Assembly (NCBI GenBank): GCA_039185015.1
Contig: JBCDAU010000020.1
Span: forward strand, 30,842-94,841
Length of the DNA: 64,000 bases
From: JBCBSZ01 sp039185015
GTDB taxonomy: Bacteria; Actinomycetota; Acidimicrobiia; Acidimicrobiales; Poriferisodalaceae
Direction: 5' to 3'
The position numbers were made by a program, and so were the translations under genes. Positions 49,919 to 58,129 of the stretch are shown here, in pieces (positions within the stretch are counted from its first letter, which is position 1; each line of letters begins with the position of its first letter). The notes under the pieces were generated by a model that did not search any database, was not told where the DNA came from, and was given only the letters and a program-made list of their open reading frames with translations.

Positions 49919-52323
49919 CGACGTCGATGTTCGGTGAGTCCGTCCAGCGCCGTGAGGACGACCGCCTCGTTCGCGGTGCCGGTACGTACGTCGACGACCT
50001 CGGTGCCGATGCGCTGTCGGTCGCGTTCGTCCGCTCGCACCTGGCCCACGCCCGCATCGTCGACATCGACGTCAGCGAGGCGGTCGACGTGCCCGGCGTG
50101 GTCGCCGTGTACACCCACGCCGACCTGCCCGACCGAGTGGCCGAGCCGATGCCGCTGCTCATCCCCCACCCGAGCCTGACCGAGCCACGCACGCAGTACG
50201 CGCTCGCCAAGAGCCACGTGCACCACGTCGGCGAGGCCGTGGTGATGGTGCTCGCCACCGACCGCTACGCCGCTGAAGACGCGACGGAGCGCGTCTACGT
50301 CGAGTACGAGGAGCTGCCCGCCGTCGTCGGCATCGAGACCGCCGCCCGTGGCGACGTCGTCGTCCACGAGGACATGACCGACAACGTCGCCGCCCACCTC
50401 GTCCAGGAGGTCGGCGAGGTCGACGCCGCCTTCGCCTCCGCGCCGCACGTGCTCGAGTTCGACCTCGACATGGAGCGAAGCACCTCCTCGCCGCTCGAGG
50501 GCCGCGGCGTCCACGCCGTGTGGGACGAGCGCGACCGCAAGCTGACGGTGCACTCCTCGACGCAGGCACCGACGAGCGTCCGCTTCGCCATCGCCAACAT
50601 CGTCGGCCTGCCCGATCAGCAGGTCGACGTCATCGCCCCCGACATCGGTGGCGGCTTCGGCGTGAAGATCATGCACCCGTGGCCCGAGGAGATCCTGGTG
50701 CCGTGGGCCGCCCGCGAGTGGGGTCGGGCGGTGAAGTTCGTCGACGACCGACGCGAGCACTTCCTCGCCGCCAACCACGAGCGGGGCCAGCTGCACCACG
50801 TCCGGGTGGGCTTCGACGACGAGGGCAGGATCCTCGGCCTCGACGTGCGCTTCGACCACGACCACGGCGCGTACATCCCGTACGGCCTGATCCTGCCGAT
50901 CATCACGTCGACCCAGCTGCCGGGCCCCTACGTCCTGCCGGCCTACCGGGTCGAGTTCCGATCGCTCTACACGACCACGATGACCTGCACCCCCTACCGC
51001 GGTGCCGGGCGTCCGCAGGGCGTGTTCACCATGGAGCGCACCGTCGACAAGATCGCCGCCGAGCTCGGGCTGGACCGGGCGACGGTCCGCGACCGCAACC
51101 TGATCCAGCCCGACCAGTTCCCGTACGACCTGGGCCTGACCTTCCAGGACGGGCGCCCGGCCATCTACGACTCGGGCAACTTCCCCGAGCTGCTCCGCCG
51201 ACTCCGAGCGCTCGTCGGCTGGGACGACTTCGCCGCCGAGCGCGCCGCCGCCGAGGCCGAGGGCCGTCGCATCGGCATCGGCATGGGCCTCTACGTCGAG
51301 GGCACCGGGGTCGGTCCCTACGAGGGCGGCCACGTCCGCGTCGAGACGACGGGTCGTGTCCAGGTGTCGACCGGCTTGTCCAGCCAGGGTCAGGGCCACG
51401 AGACCGTGTTCGCCCAGATCGTCGCCGACGAGCTCGGCGTGCCGTTCGAGTCCGTCGACGTCGTCACCGGTGACACGCGCCGCTTCGCCTACGCGGTCGG
51501 CACGTTCGCGTCCCGCGCCGCGGTCATGAGCGGGAACGCCATCGCCCTCGCCGCCCGCGAGGTGAAGGCGAAGGCGCTGCGGATCGCCGCCGAGGCGCTC
51601 GAGGCGAACCCCGACGACCTCGAGATCATCGACGGCATCGTGAGCGTCAAGGGCACACCGGCACGCAGCATCCCGATCACCCAGGTGGCGGTGCTGTCGA
51701 ACCCGCTGCGCTACTCCTTCTCCAAGGAGGCGCAGGCCGCCACGCAGTTCACGATCCCGACCTCGACCGACCTGCCCCCGGTGCCCGCCGGCGAGGAGCC
51801 CGGCCTCGAGGGCACCGGCTACTACTCGCCCGTGCGATCGACGTTCGCATCAGGAGCGCACGCAGCAGTGATCGAGACCGACCCGCTCACCGCCGAGATC
51901 CGGATCCTCCGCTACGCCGTGGTCCACGACTGCGGGCGGATCATCAACCCGATGATCCTCGAGGGCCAGATCCACGGCGGTGTCGCCCAGGGCGTCGCCG
52001 GCGCGCTGTACGAGCGGATGGCCTACGACGACGAGGGTCAGCTGCTCAACGCGAGCTTCATGGACTTCCTCATGCCTTACGTCACCGAGATACCGACGCC
52101 GCTAATCGACCACATCGAGACGCCCAGCCCGCTCAACCCGCTGGGCATCAAGGGCGCGGGAGAGGCCGGTGTGATCCCGGTGACCGCGGCGATCGCCTCG
52201 GCGATCGAGGACGCCGAGGGCATCTCGATCGACCGGATGCCGATCTCCCCCGACGACCTGTTCGAGCTGCGTCGCTCCGCCGGCAGCTTCGTACGCCCGA
52301 GCGGCAAGCTCGGCGTCGGGTAG
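49915..52323 (+). CDS. Molybdopterin-binding large subunit of a xanthine-dehydrogenase-family hydroxylase
   Basis: 802 residues. Domains run from the N-terminal aldehyde-oxidase a/b hammerhead (GAGTYVDDLGADALSVAFVRSHLAHARI) to the Mo-cofactor domain: DIGGGFGVKIMHPWPEEILVPWAA, then TPYRGAGRPQGVFTMERTVD at the active-site loop, SSQGQGHETVFAQI, and the catalytic Glu in GIKGAGEAGVIPVTAAI. The active-site loop reads PYRGAGR; true CO dehydrogenases (form I) have AYxCSFR there, so this is a form II-like enzyme of unknown substrate (aldehydes, heterocycles or aromatics). The start is GTG 49915 (GTGA overlap). Confidence 0.92.
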   Translation: MTTSMFGESVQRREDDRLVRGAGTYVDDLGADALSVAFVRSHLAHARIVDIDVSEAVDVPGVVAVYTHADLPDRVAEPMPLLIPHPSLTEPRTQYALAKSHVHHVGEAVVMVLATDRYAAEDATERVYVEYEELPAVVGIETAARGDVVVHEDMTDNVAAHLVQEVGEVDAAFASAPHVLEFDLDMERSTSSPLEGRGVHAVWDERDRKLTVHSSTQAPTSVRFAIANIVGLPDQQVDVIAPDIGGGFGVKIMHPWPEEILVPWAAREWGRAVKFVDDRREHFLAANHERGQLHHVRVGFDDEGRILGLDVRFDHDHGAYIPYGLILPIITSTQLPGPYVLPAYRVEFRSLYTTTMTCTPYRGAGRPQGVFTMERTVDKIAAELGLDRATVRDRNLIQPDQFPYDLGLTFQDGRPAIYDSGNFPELLRRLRALVGWDDFAAERAAAEAEGRRIGIGMGLYVEGTGVGPYEGGHVRVETTGRVQVSTGLSSQGQGHETVFAQIVADELGVPFESVDVVTGDTRRFAYAVGTFASRAAVMSGNAIALAAREVKAKALRIAAEALEANPDDLEIIDGIVSVKGTPARSIPITQVAVLSNPLRYSFSKEAQAATQFTIPTSTDLPPVPAGEEPGLEGTGYYSPVRSTFASGAHAAVIETDPLTAEIRILRYAVVHDCGRIINPMILEGQIHGGVAQGVAGALYERMAYDDEGQLLNASFMDFLMPYVTEIPTPLIDHIETPSPLNPLGIKGAGEAGVIPVTAAIASAIEDAEGISIDRMPISPDDLFELRRSAGSFVRPSGKLGVG

Positions 52324-52326
52324 CCG

Positions 52327-53133
52327 CTACTCGCCGCCGAAGATGCCGCGGAGCTCGCCTTCACCGCAGGCGAGCGTGTCGCCCTCCAACGTGCACAGGT
52401 CGACGATCGCATCGTCCGGTGCCTGGCTGTACGAGTTGCCGACGCCGTAGTTGTCCTCGGCGGTGCCGATGCCGAAGGTCACCAGGAGATCGCAGGCGGC
52501 GCCGTCGCCGTCGTAGATGCAGGCCCGCTGGGTCGCCGGCACGTCGAAGTCGTCCTCACCAGCATCCGGCGGGCCTGCGCCGTCGCCCGCCGCAGCGAGG
52601 AAGCGGGAGTTGACCCAACCGCCCACCGGCAGCTGCTGGGTGCCGATGAAGAACCACACCCCGCCGCCGACGACCGCGCAGTCGGCAGGGTCGAACACGT
52701 CGACGATGGTGCCCTCCGGGAGCACGTCGAGCTGCTCCTCCGCCGCTCCTGGGAATCGCCGTGCGACGAGACCGCCGTCGGGATCGTCGGCCGGGATGCC
52801 GCTCACGACGTAGGCACCGACGGCCGGGGCCTGGTTGGTCGAGCACGGGTCGGCGCCACCAGCGGGTTCGCCGGCGCGCTCGGTCGTCTCCGGGGCTGTT
52901 GCCTCGGTGGTCGCCGACGCGGCCTCGGTCGTGGCCGGCGGCTCGGCCTCGGAGGGCGCCTCGGTCGTGTCGGCCGACCCGGGCGTCGTCGTGGTCGAGG
53001 CCACGGTGGTCGTCGTGGTCTCGTCGGCGTCGTCGGAGTCACCGCCGACGTTGATCGTGCAGCCGGCTGCGAGCAGTGCTGCGGCGAGCAGCGCACCGAG
53101 CGCCCGCGCTCCTCGATCGACCCGTTCCGCCAT
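52327..53133 (-). CDS. Secreted lipoprotein with Thr/Glu-rich linker
   Basis: 268 residues. LGALLAAALLAAGCTINVGG is a lipoprotein signal with Cys at the lipobox; a long Ser/Thr/Pro/Glu/Ala stretch follows to about residue 95; the C-terminal globular part has APAVGAYVVSGIPADDPDGGLVARRFPGA, a weak SH3-like run (LPEGTIVDVFDPADCAVVGGGVWFFI), and several Cys (DCAV, RACIYDGDGAACDL, DLCTLEGDTLACGEGE) that could form disulfides. I do not recognise the family; it may be a cell-wall adhesin or binding module. The start is ATG 53133. It is convergent with the hydroxylase operon, with only three bases between the genes. Confidence 0.7.
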   Translation of the reverse strand: MAERVDRGARALGALLAAALLAAGCTINVGGDSDDADETTTTTVASTTTTPGSADTTEAPSEAEPPATTEAASATTEATAPETTERAGEPAGGADPCSTNQAPAVGAYVVSGIPADDPDGGLVARRFPGAAEEQLDVLPEGTIVDVFDPADCAVVGGGVWFFIGTQQLPVGGWVNSRFLAAAGDGAGPPDAGEDDFDVPATQRACIYDGDGAACDLLVTFGIGTAEDNYGVGNSYSQAPDDAIVDLCTLEGDTLACGEGELRGIFGGE

Positions 53134-53376
53134 GCGACCCTCCCGCTGTCGGCGGCGGACCGTACCCGGAGGGCCGCGTTTGCGCGCGGATCCCACCACC
53201 CTCGGCGTTCACGAGCCCACGCCGATCCAAGAGCCACCGCTGCGGTCGTAGTCTGGCTCGGTGCCGAGACGCACCCCGAGCCGCTCGACGAGGTCGCACT
53301 GACTGAACAGACCCGACGACGAGATGACCGCGGTGGGCTCGGACGGCGCTACTGGCTGCTGTGGTGGTCGACGACG

Positions 53377-54546
53377 ATGAGCAACATCGGCGACGGCATC
53401 ACGCTGACCGCCTTCCCCCTGCTCGCCGTCTCCTTGACCGACGACGCCCGCCTGATCGCGATGGTCCTCGTCGTGCGGTTCATCCCCTTCGTCGCCATCG
53501 GGCTGCCGCTCGGCGTCGTCATCGACCGCATGGACCGCCGCAAGGTCGGCCTGGCCGCACAGGTGATCCGGGCCGTGGTGCTGATGCTCCTCGCCGCCAA
53601 CGTCGCCGCCGATGGCGGCACCCTCGCAGCGCTGTACGCCGCCGCGTTCATCGTCGGGCTCTCCGAGGTCGTGATCGACAGCTCGGCGCCGGCGATGATC
53701 CGTCAGGTCGTCGAGACCGAGCAGCTCGAGTTGGCCAACGCCCGGCTGACCAGCACCGAGCAGGTGACCAACCTCTTCATCGGCCCGCCGCTCGGCGCCG
53801 CGCTGTTCACCGTCGCGTCGTGGCTGCCGTTCGTCGTCGTCATGAGCGCCTTCGTGCTCGCCGCGCTGCTGCTCGCCGTCGTCCCCGGTTCCTTCCGACC
53901 GGATCGCAGCGCCGACGGAGACGTCAGCTTCCGCTCGGAGCTCGGCACCGGGCTCCGTTACGTGTGGGGTCACCCGGTGCTGCGTCCGATGGCGCTCACG
54001 GTCGCCGTGTTCGCCTGCCTGGGCGAGGCCGGCAACGCCGTGCTCGTGCTGCTCGCCACCGAACGGCTCGGACTCAGCGAGGTGAGCTACGGCTTGCTGA
54101 TCACCGCGGATGCCGCCGCCGCGATCGTGTGGTCGCTGTTCGTCGCGGGCTACATCCGACGAGTCGGCCACGTCCGCAGCCTGCAGACCGGGATGCTGCT
54201 GTTCATCGTGGCCGCCGTGTTGCTCGGGACCAGCACCGCGCTCGTCGGCGTCGTGCTCGGGATGGTCCTGACCGGCATCGCCGATCCCTCGTGGAACGTC
54301 GTGTCGAGGACGCTGCGCCAACGACTCGTCCCCGACGAGATCTTCGGGCGGATGATGACCGCCTACCTCACCATCGCCTGGAGCATGCAACCCATTGGAG
54401 CCTTCCTCGGCGGGGTCCTCGCCGAGGCGACCGGGCCCGAGTGGGTCTACCTCGCCCAGGCACCGATCATGCTCTTCATGTTGTTCGTCGGTGCCCGGCC
54501 CCTCTTCCGGGCCGTACCGGCCGCGCTCGCCGACGCCGAGCCCTGA
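53377..54546 (+). CDS. MFS transporter, start probably further upstream
   Basis: Major facilitator, 389 residues from this ATG. Motif A reads GVVIDRMDRRKVGLAAQ. Central loop PDRSADGDVSFRSELGTGLRYV and later MVLTGIADPSWNVVSRTLRQRLVPDEIFGRMM match MFS_3-like (enterobactin-exporter-type) proteins. The ATG at 53377 falls inside TM1: the frame is open upstream and encodes YWLLWWSTT directly before it. A CTG at 53299 with GAGG just upstream would give a full N-terminus (LTEQTRRRDDRGG). It is divergent from the lipoprotein gene and ends before a bidirectional hairpin. Confidence 0.83.
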   Translation: MSNIGDGITLTAFPLLAVSLTDDARLIAMVLVVRFIPFVAIGLPLGVVIDRMDRRKVGLAAQVIRAVVLMLLAANVAADGGTLAALYAAAFIVGLSEVVIDSSAPAMIRQVVETEQLELANARLTSTEQVTNLFIGPPLGAALFTVASWLPFVVVMSAFVLAALLLAVVPGSFRPDRSADGDVSFRSELGTGLRYVWGHPVLRPMALTVAVFACLGEAGNAVLVLLATERLGLSEVSYGLLITADAAAAIVWSLFVAGYIRRVGHVRSLQTGMLLFIVAAVLLGTSTALVGVVLGMVLTGIADPSWNVVSRTLRQRLVPDEIFGRMMTAYLTIAWSMQPIGAFLGGVLAEATGPEWVYLAQAPIMLFMLFVGARPLFRAVPAALADAEP

Positions 54547-54551
54547 CGCGG

Positions 54552-54588
54552 AACGGCCGCCCGCCCCCGAGAGGAGCGGACGGCCGTT
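54552..54588. terminator. Bidirectional hairpin terminator
   Basis: AACGGCCG (54552-54559) pairs with CGGCCGTT (54581-54588), extended inwards past one mismatch by CCGC/GCGG (54561-54564 with 54576-54579), with an 11-base loop. It lies between the convergent MFS and fasciclin genes. No long T-tract. Confidence 0.65.
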
Positions 54589-54618
54589 GGTGACGGTGTG
54601 GAGACCGTCGGGGGGATC

Positions 54619-55203
54619 TCAGGCGTCGATCGGGATCAGCACGCGGTTGATGGTGTGGATGATGCCGTTGCCGGTGCGGATGTTGAAGTGCCGCACGATC
54701 TGAGCGTTCTTCAGGTCCGGGTCGGCGTCGATGAAACGGGTGCCCTGGGTCGGGATGTCGGCACCGAGGAGCGTCGAGACGCTGTCGGCCCGGAAGATGT
54801 CGCCACGGGTCTGCGAACCCGGCGACACGTGGTAGAGCAGCACGTCGTCGAGCAGGCCCGGATCGTCGGCGGTCACACCCAGCGCGCCGGCGAGGAAGGC
54901 GAAGATCGCGGCCTCGTCGGAGGGACCCTCGTAGCCGAGCTCGTAGGCGGTGCGGATGAACGCACGGTCGCTCGGGGCGAAGACGGTGATGTCCTCGGCC
55001 GCGGCGACGGCACCGACGAGACCGGTGGCGACCAGCGCATCACGGAGGATGTCGTAGTCGTTCGGGTTGTCGTCGAAGCCCTCGGCGCCGCTGACGGCGA
55101 TGACGGTGTCGACGATCCCCGGTGCGTCTTCGGCGGCGGCCGGAGCGGCCACGAGGCCGAGACCGATCGCACCGGCACCGAGGGTGGCGAGGAACTTGCG
55201 CAT
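54619..55203 (-). CDS. Secreted fasciclin-domain protein
   Basis: 194 residues with a signal peptide (MRKFLATLGAGAIGLGLVAAPAAAE, cleavage near residue 24) and one FAS1 domain: ILRDALVATGLVGAV-type helix, ITVFAPSDRAFIRT (H1 motif), DVLLYHVSPGSQTRGD (YH motif) and GIIHTINRVLIP (H2). FAS1 domains mediate adhesion or, in bacteria, pair with electron-transfer proteins. It is divergent from DUF6529 with 178 bases between, in a stretch of redox proteins. Confidence 0.9.
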   Translation of the reverse strand: MRKFLATLGAGAIGLGLVAAPAAAEDAPGIVDTVIAVSGAEGFDDNPNDYDILRDALVATGLVGAVAAAEDITVFAPSDRAFIRTAYELGYEGPSDEAAIFAFLAGALGVTADDPGLLDDVLLYHVSPGSQTRGDIFRADSVSTLLGADIPTQGTRFIDADPDLKNAQIVRHFNIRTGNGIIHTINRVLIPIDA

Positions 55204-55381
55204 GGGTGTGTACCTCCGTGAGGGGTCCTACAACCACCCCTTCGCACCGACCTCCGGGGGTGGATGCAGATTTGTCTCAAGTCCGTCCGAAGAAATCTCG
55301 TGAAGTCGCGAACCGCCCCCGGGGGTCGGCCGTACGGAGGGGTCGAGAGGGCACCACGCCCACACCGGACGAGGACCAGAG

Positions 55382-55975
55382 ATGACCGCCACCACCGAGA
55401 CCATCGACGAGAACAGCAGCGACGCCCAGGGCTCGAGCTCGCTGTCGGCGCTGCTCGCCGTCGTCGCCGTCGGCGCCGCCGTCTCGCTCTCGCTCGGCGT
55501 GTACGGCCGCATCCACGAGCCGACCGGCGACACGATCTACGCCTTCGGCTTCCCGGCGGTCCTGCCGATGAAGGCGTGGTTCGCGACCGGCGCTGCCGGC
55601 CTCGCCGTCTTCCAGCTCGCCTCGGCGATGTGGATGTGGGGCCGCCTCCCCGGCGTCTCGGCCCCCGCCCCGAGCTGGATCGGCCCGGCGCACCGCTGGT
55701 CGGGCACCGTCGCCTTCCTCCTGACCCTCCCAGTCGCCTACCACTGCCTCTGGGCGCTCGGTTTCCAGGACACCGACACGCGGGTGCTCGTGCACTCGAT
55801 CCTCGGCTGCGCCTTCTACGGGGCATTCACCACGAAGCTGCTGAGCCTCCGGGTCCAGCGCCTGCCGGGCATGGCCGTGCCGGTCATGGGCGGGACGCTC
55901 GTCGCGCTGCTCGTCGGCATCTGGTGGACCTCGTCGCTGTGGTTCTTCACCAACATCGGCTTCCCCGGGGTCTGA
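55382..55975 (+). CDS. DUF6529 family membrane protein (possible b-type cytochrome)
   Basis: 197 residues with about five transmembrane segments. ALLAVVAVGAAVSLSLGVYGRIHEP is TM1. His residues in or near later segments (AHRWSGTVAFLLTLPVAYHCLW, LVHSILGCAFYGAF) could ligate haem as in cytochrome b561/ferric-reductase-like proteins; that is inference. The C-terminus is IWWTSSLWFFTN. It is followed by a cupredoxin gene 69 bases on and a triple-repeat lipoprotein, a set seen together in actinobacteria, so it may move electrons across the membrane. Confidence 0.78.
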   Translation: MTATTETIDENSSDAQGSSSLSALLAVVAVGAAVSLSLGVYGRIHEPTGDTIYAFGFPAVLPMKAWFATGAAGLAVFQLASAMWMWGRLPGVSAPAPSWIGPAHRWSGTVAFLLTLPVAYHCLWALGFQDTDTRVLVHSILGCAFYGAFTTKLLSLRVQRLPGMAVPVMGGTLVALLVGIWWTSSLWFFTNIGFPGV

Positions 55976-56044
55976 GCCCCGAACCTCCGGGCGCTTCGCC
56001 CACCTCTTCCCACACCACCTCGCACACCCTGAACGGAGAGACCC

Positions 56045-56506
56045 TTGACCCCGCGCGTCACGATCACGCTCATCATCTGCCTCGCCGGTGCCGTCGTCGC
56101 CGGCATCGCACTGGCCCGACCGGGCGACGACCCCGTCGTCGTCGCAGCAGCCCCGACCACGACCGAGGCGCCCCGCGTCGACGGATTCGGCAACCCCGCC
56201 CCCGACCGGGGCGACGAGGACGCCGGTGCCGCCGCCCCGGCACCGGCGTCCGCCCCGGCCGAGGGGTCGATCACGATCGCCGACTTCGCCTTCGGCGCCC
56301 CGATCGAGATCGCCGCCGGCGGGACCGTGTCGGTCAGCAACGTGGACGGTGCGCCCCACACGGTGACCGCCGTCGACGGCAGCTTCGACACCGGGAACCT
56401 CGACGGCGGCGGCTCCGGAGGCTTCACCGCCCCGAGCGCCCCCGGCACCTACGAGTTCTTCTGCGCCATCCATCCATCGATGACCGGCCAGCTGATCGTC
56501 AGCTGA
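56045..56506 (+). CDS. Secreted cupredoxin-domain protein
   Basis: 153 residues. N-terminal hydrophobic segment (ITLIICLAGAVVAGIALA), a Pro/Ala linker, then a plastocyanin-like domain: ITIADFAFGAPIEIAAGGTV, His in DGAPHTVTAVDG, and Cys-His-Met in FFCAIHPSM. All four type-1 copper ligands are present. It should be a membrane-tethered electron carrier facing outwards. The start is TTG 56045 with GGAGAG upstream. It is paralogous to the domain in 16876-17616. It belongs to the redox cluster 54619-57976. Confidence 0.87.
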   Translation: MTPRVTITLIICLAGAVVAGIALARPGDDPVVVAAAPTTTEAPRVDGFGNPAPDRGDEDAGAAAPAPASAPAEGSITIADFAFGAPIEIAAGGTVSVSNVDGAPHTVTAVDGSFDTGNLDGGGSGGFTAPSAPGTYEFFCAIHPSMTGQLIVS

Positions 56507-56638
56507 GCAGCGACCTGCCCGGCCGGGGCCCCGCCGCCCCAGCCTCCTCCCGGTGTCCTCGCCCTGACGGGCTGCGGCCCGGGCCGTACCGACCAGACCC
56601 AGATCCACCCAGACACCAGACCTGACAAGGAGAGACCC

Positions 56639-57976
56639 ATGACCACCCCCCGCACCACCCGGACCCGCGTCGCCGCCGGCCTGCTCGCCGTCGGAGCGCT
56701 CACCCTCGCCGCCTGCGGTGGCGACAGCGACAGCGACTCCTCCGCTGCGGCGGCGCCCCCGCCGACCACGGCAGCGGCGGCCCCGGCGGTCAACGCCGAG
56801 ATCGCCGTCACCGCCGGCACGAGCTCGCTCGGCGACATCCTCGTCGGCGAGGACGGCCTGACCGTCTACGGCTTCACCAACGACATCGACGCCCGCCCGA
56901 CCTGCTTCGACGCCTGCGCCGATGCCTGGCCACCGGTGCTCGTCGGCCCGGACTGGAACGTCGGCCCGGACCTCGACCTCGGCATCTTCGCCACCATCGA
57001 CCGCGGCGACGGCACGACCCAGCTCGTCGCCGGCAAGTGGCCGCTCTACTACTTCGCCGGCGACGCCGCTCCCGGCGACGTGAACGGCCAGGGCTCCGGC
57101 GACGTGTGGTTCGCCGTCGACCTCGACGGGCGCCTCATCGAGGGTGGTCCCGCGGAGGGCGCTTCGGAGTCCGAGGCCGCGGAGGCCCCGACCGCCGCCG
57201 TCGTGTCGACCGGCGACACCGCGATCGGCGAGGTCCTCGTCGACGAGGCCGGGCTCACGCTGTACGGCTTCACCGAGGACGTCGACGCCGTCCCGACCTG
57301 CGACGGTGCCTGCGCCGACGCCTGGCCTCCGGTCATCCTCGACTCGGCTGAGCTCCCCCCCGACCTCGACCCGGAGATCTTCTCGGTCGTCGAGCGCTCC
57401 GACGGCAGCCTCCAGCTGGCCGCCGGCATCTGGCCGCTCTACCGCTTCGCCGGTGACGCCGCCCCGGGCGACGTGAACGGCCAGAACTCCGGTGACGTCT
57501 GGTTCGCTGCCACCCCGACCGGCGGGCTCATCCGTGAGGGCGCCGAGGCAGAGGCCGAGGCGGCTGCTCCGGCCGCCGAGGAGATCACCGCTCCGGTGAC
57601 CACGGCCCAGACCGAGCTCGGCGAGGCGCTCGTCGACGCCGACGGCCTCACCCTCTACGGCTTCCTCGAGGACGTCGACGCCACCCCGACCTGCGCCGGC
57701 GCCTGCGCCGACGCCTGGCCCCCGGTGATCATCGAGGGCACCGAGGTCCCGGCCGGTCTGGACCCGGAGGTCTTCTCGGTGGTCCGTCGTGAGGACGGCG
57801 ACTGGCAGCTCGTCGCCGGCATCTGGCCGCTGTACACCTTCGCCGGCGACGCCGCTCCCGGCGATGTCAACGGGCAGGGCTCCGGCGACACCTGGTTCGT
57901 CGCCACCCCCGAGGGCGGCCTGATCCGCGACGTCGCCGCCGCAGCCGACACCTCGACCGGCGGCTACGACTACTGA
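56639..57976 (+). CDS. Lipoprotein with three secreted repeats (COG4315, Lipoprotein_15)
   Basis: 445 residues. AALTLAACGGDS-type lipobox (ending LAAC) with a Ser/Ala linker. Three tandem repeats follow at roughly 55-170, 190-295 and 315-430. Each has YGFxxDxDAxPTC, a CxxxC pair (TCFDACADAW, TCDGACADAW, TCAGACADAW), LVAGxWPLY, and FAGDAAPGDVNGQ then GDxWF. The family is secreted and of unknown function, often next to cupredoxins. Two hairpins follow the stop. The ribosome site AAGGAGAG precedes the ATG. Confidence 0.88.
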   Translation: MTTPRTTRTRVAAGLLAVGALTLAACGGDSDSDSSAAAAPPPTTAAAAPAVNAEIAVTAGTSSLGDILVGEDGLTVYGFTNDIDARPTCFDACADAWPPVLVGPDWNVGPDLDLGIFATIDRGDGTTQLVAGKWPLYYFAGDAAPGDVNGQGSGDVWFAVDLDGRLIEGGPAEGASESEAAEAPTAAVVSTGDTAIGEVLVDEAGLTLYGFTEDVDAVPTCDGACADAWPPVILDSAELPPDLDPEIFSVVERSDGSLQLAAGIWPLYRFAGDAAPGDVNGQNSGDVWFAATPTGGLIREGAEAEAEAAAPAAEEITAPVTTAQTELGEALVDADGLTLYGFLEDVDATPTCAGACADAWPPVIIEGTEVPAGLDPEVFSVVRREDGDWQLVAGIWPLYTFAGDAAPGDVNGQGSGDTWFVATPEGGLIRDVAAAADTSTGGYDY

Positions 57977-57996
57977 GCTGACACCAGACGAGGCTC

Positions 57997-58019
57997 GGCG
58001 GGGTGGAATCCACCCCGCC
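57997..58019 (+). terminator. Hairpin terminator
   Basis: Ten-base perfect stem GGCGGGGTGG (57997-58006) with CCACCCCGCC (58010-58019) and an AAT loop, 20 bases after the stop of the triple-repeat lipoprotein. No T-tract. Confidence 0.6.
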
Positions 58020-58066
58020 CCGCCTCGCCGGTGGACCGGACGTCCAGACCTTCCACCCAACTGACA

Positions 58067-58102
58067 GCGACCCGCGGTGGATCTGTTCCCGCCGCGGGTC
58101 GC
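58067..58102 (+). terminator. Second strong hairpin
   Basis: Eleven-base perfect stem GCGACCCGCGG (58067-58077) with CCGCGGGTCGC (58092-58102), 14-base loop, followed by TTCGCGTTCTGG. It ends 27 bases before the hydantoinase start, so it either insulates that gene as a backup terminator or acts as an mRNA leader structure. Confidence 0.6.
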
Positions 58103-58129
58103 TTCGCGTTCTGGCGGTAGGTTGCCCCG

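Noticed and set aside
49915..52323. Calling the large subunit CO dehydrogenase CoxL
   Set aside because: The active-site loop is PYRGAGR and not AYxCSFR, so CO oxidation is not supported.
56639..57976. Tandem repeats as a possible CRISPR or DNA repeat
   Set aside because: The repeats are about 350 bases, in frame and encode protein domains; there are no spacers.
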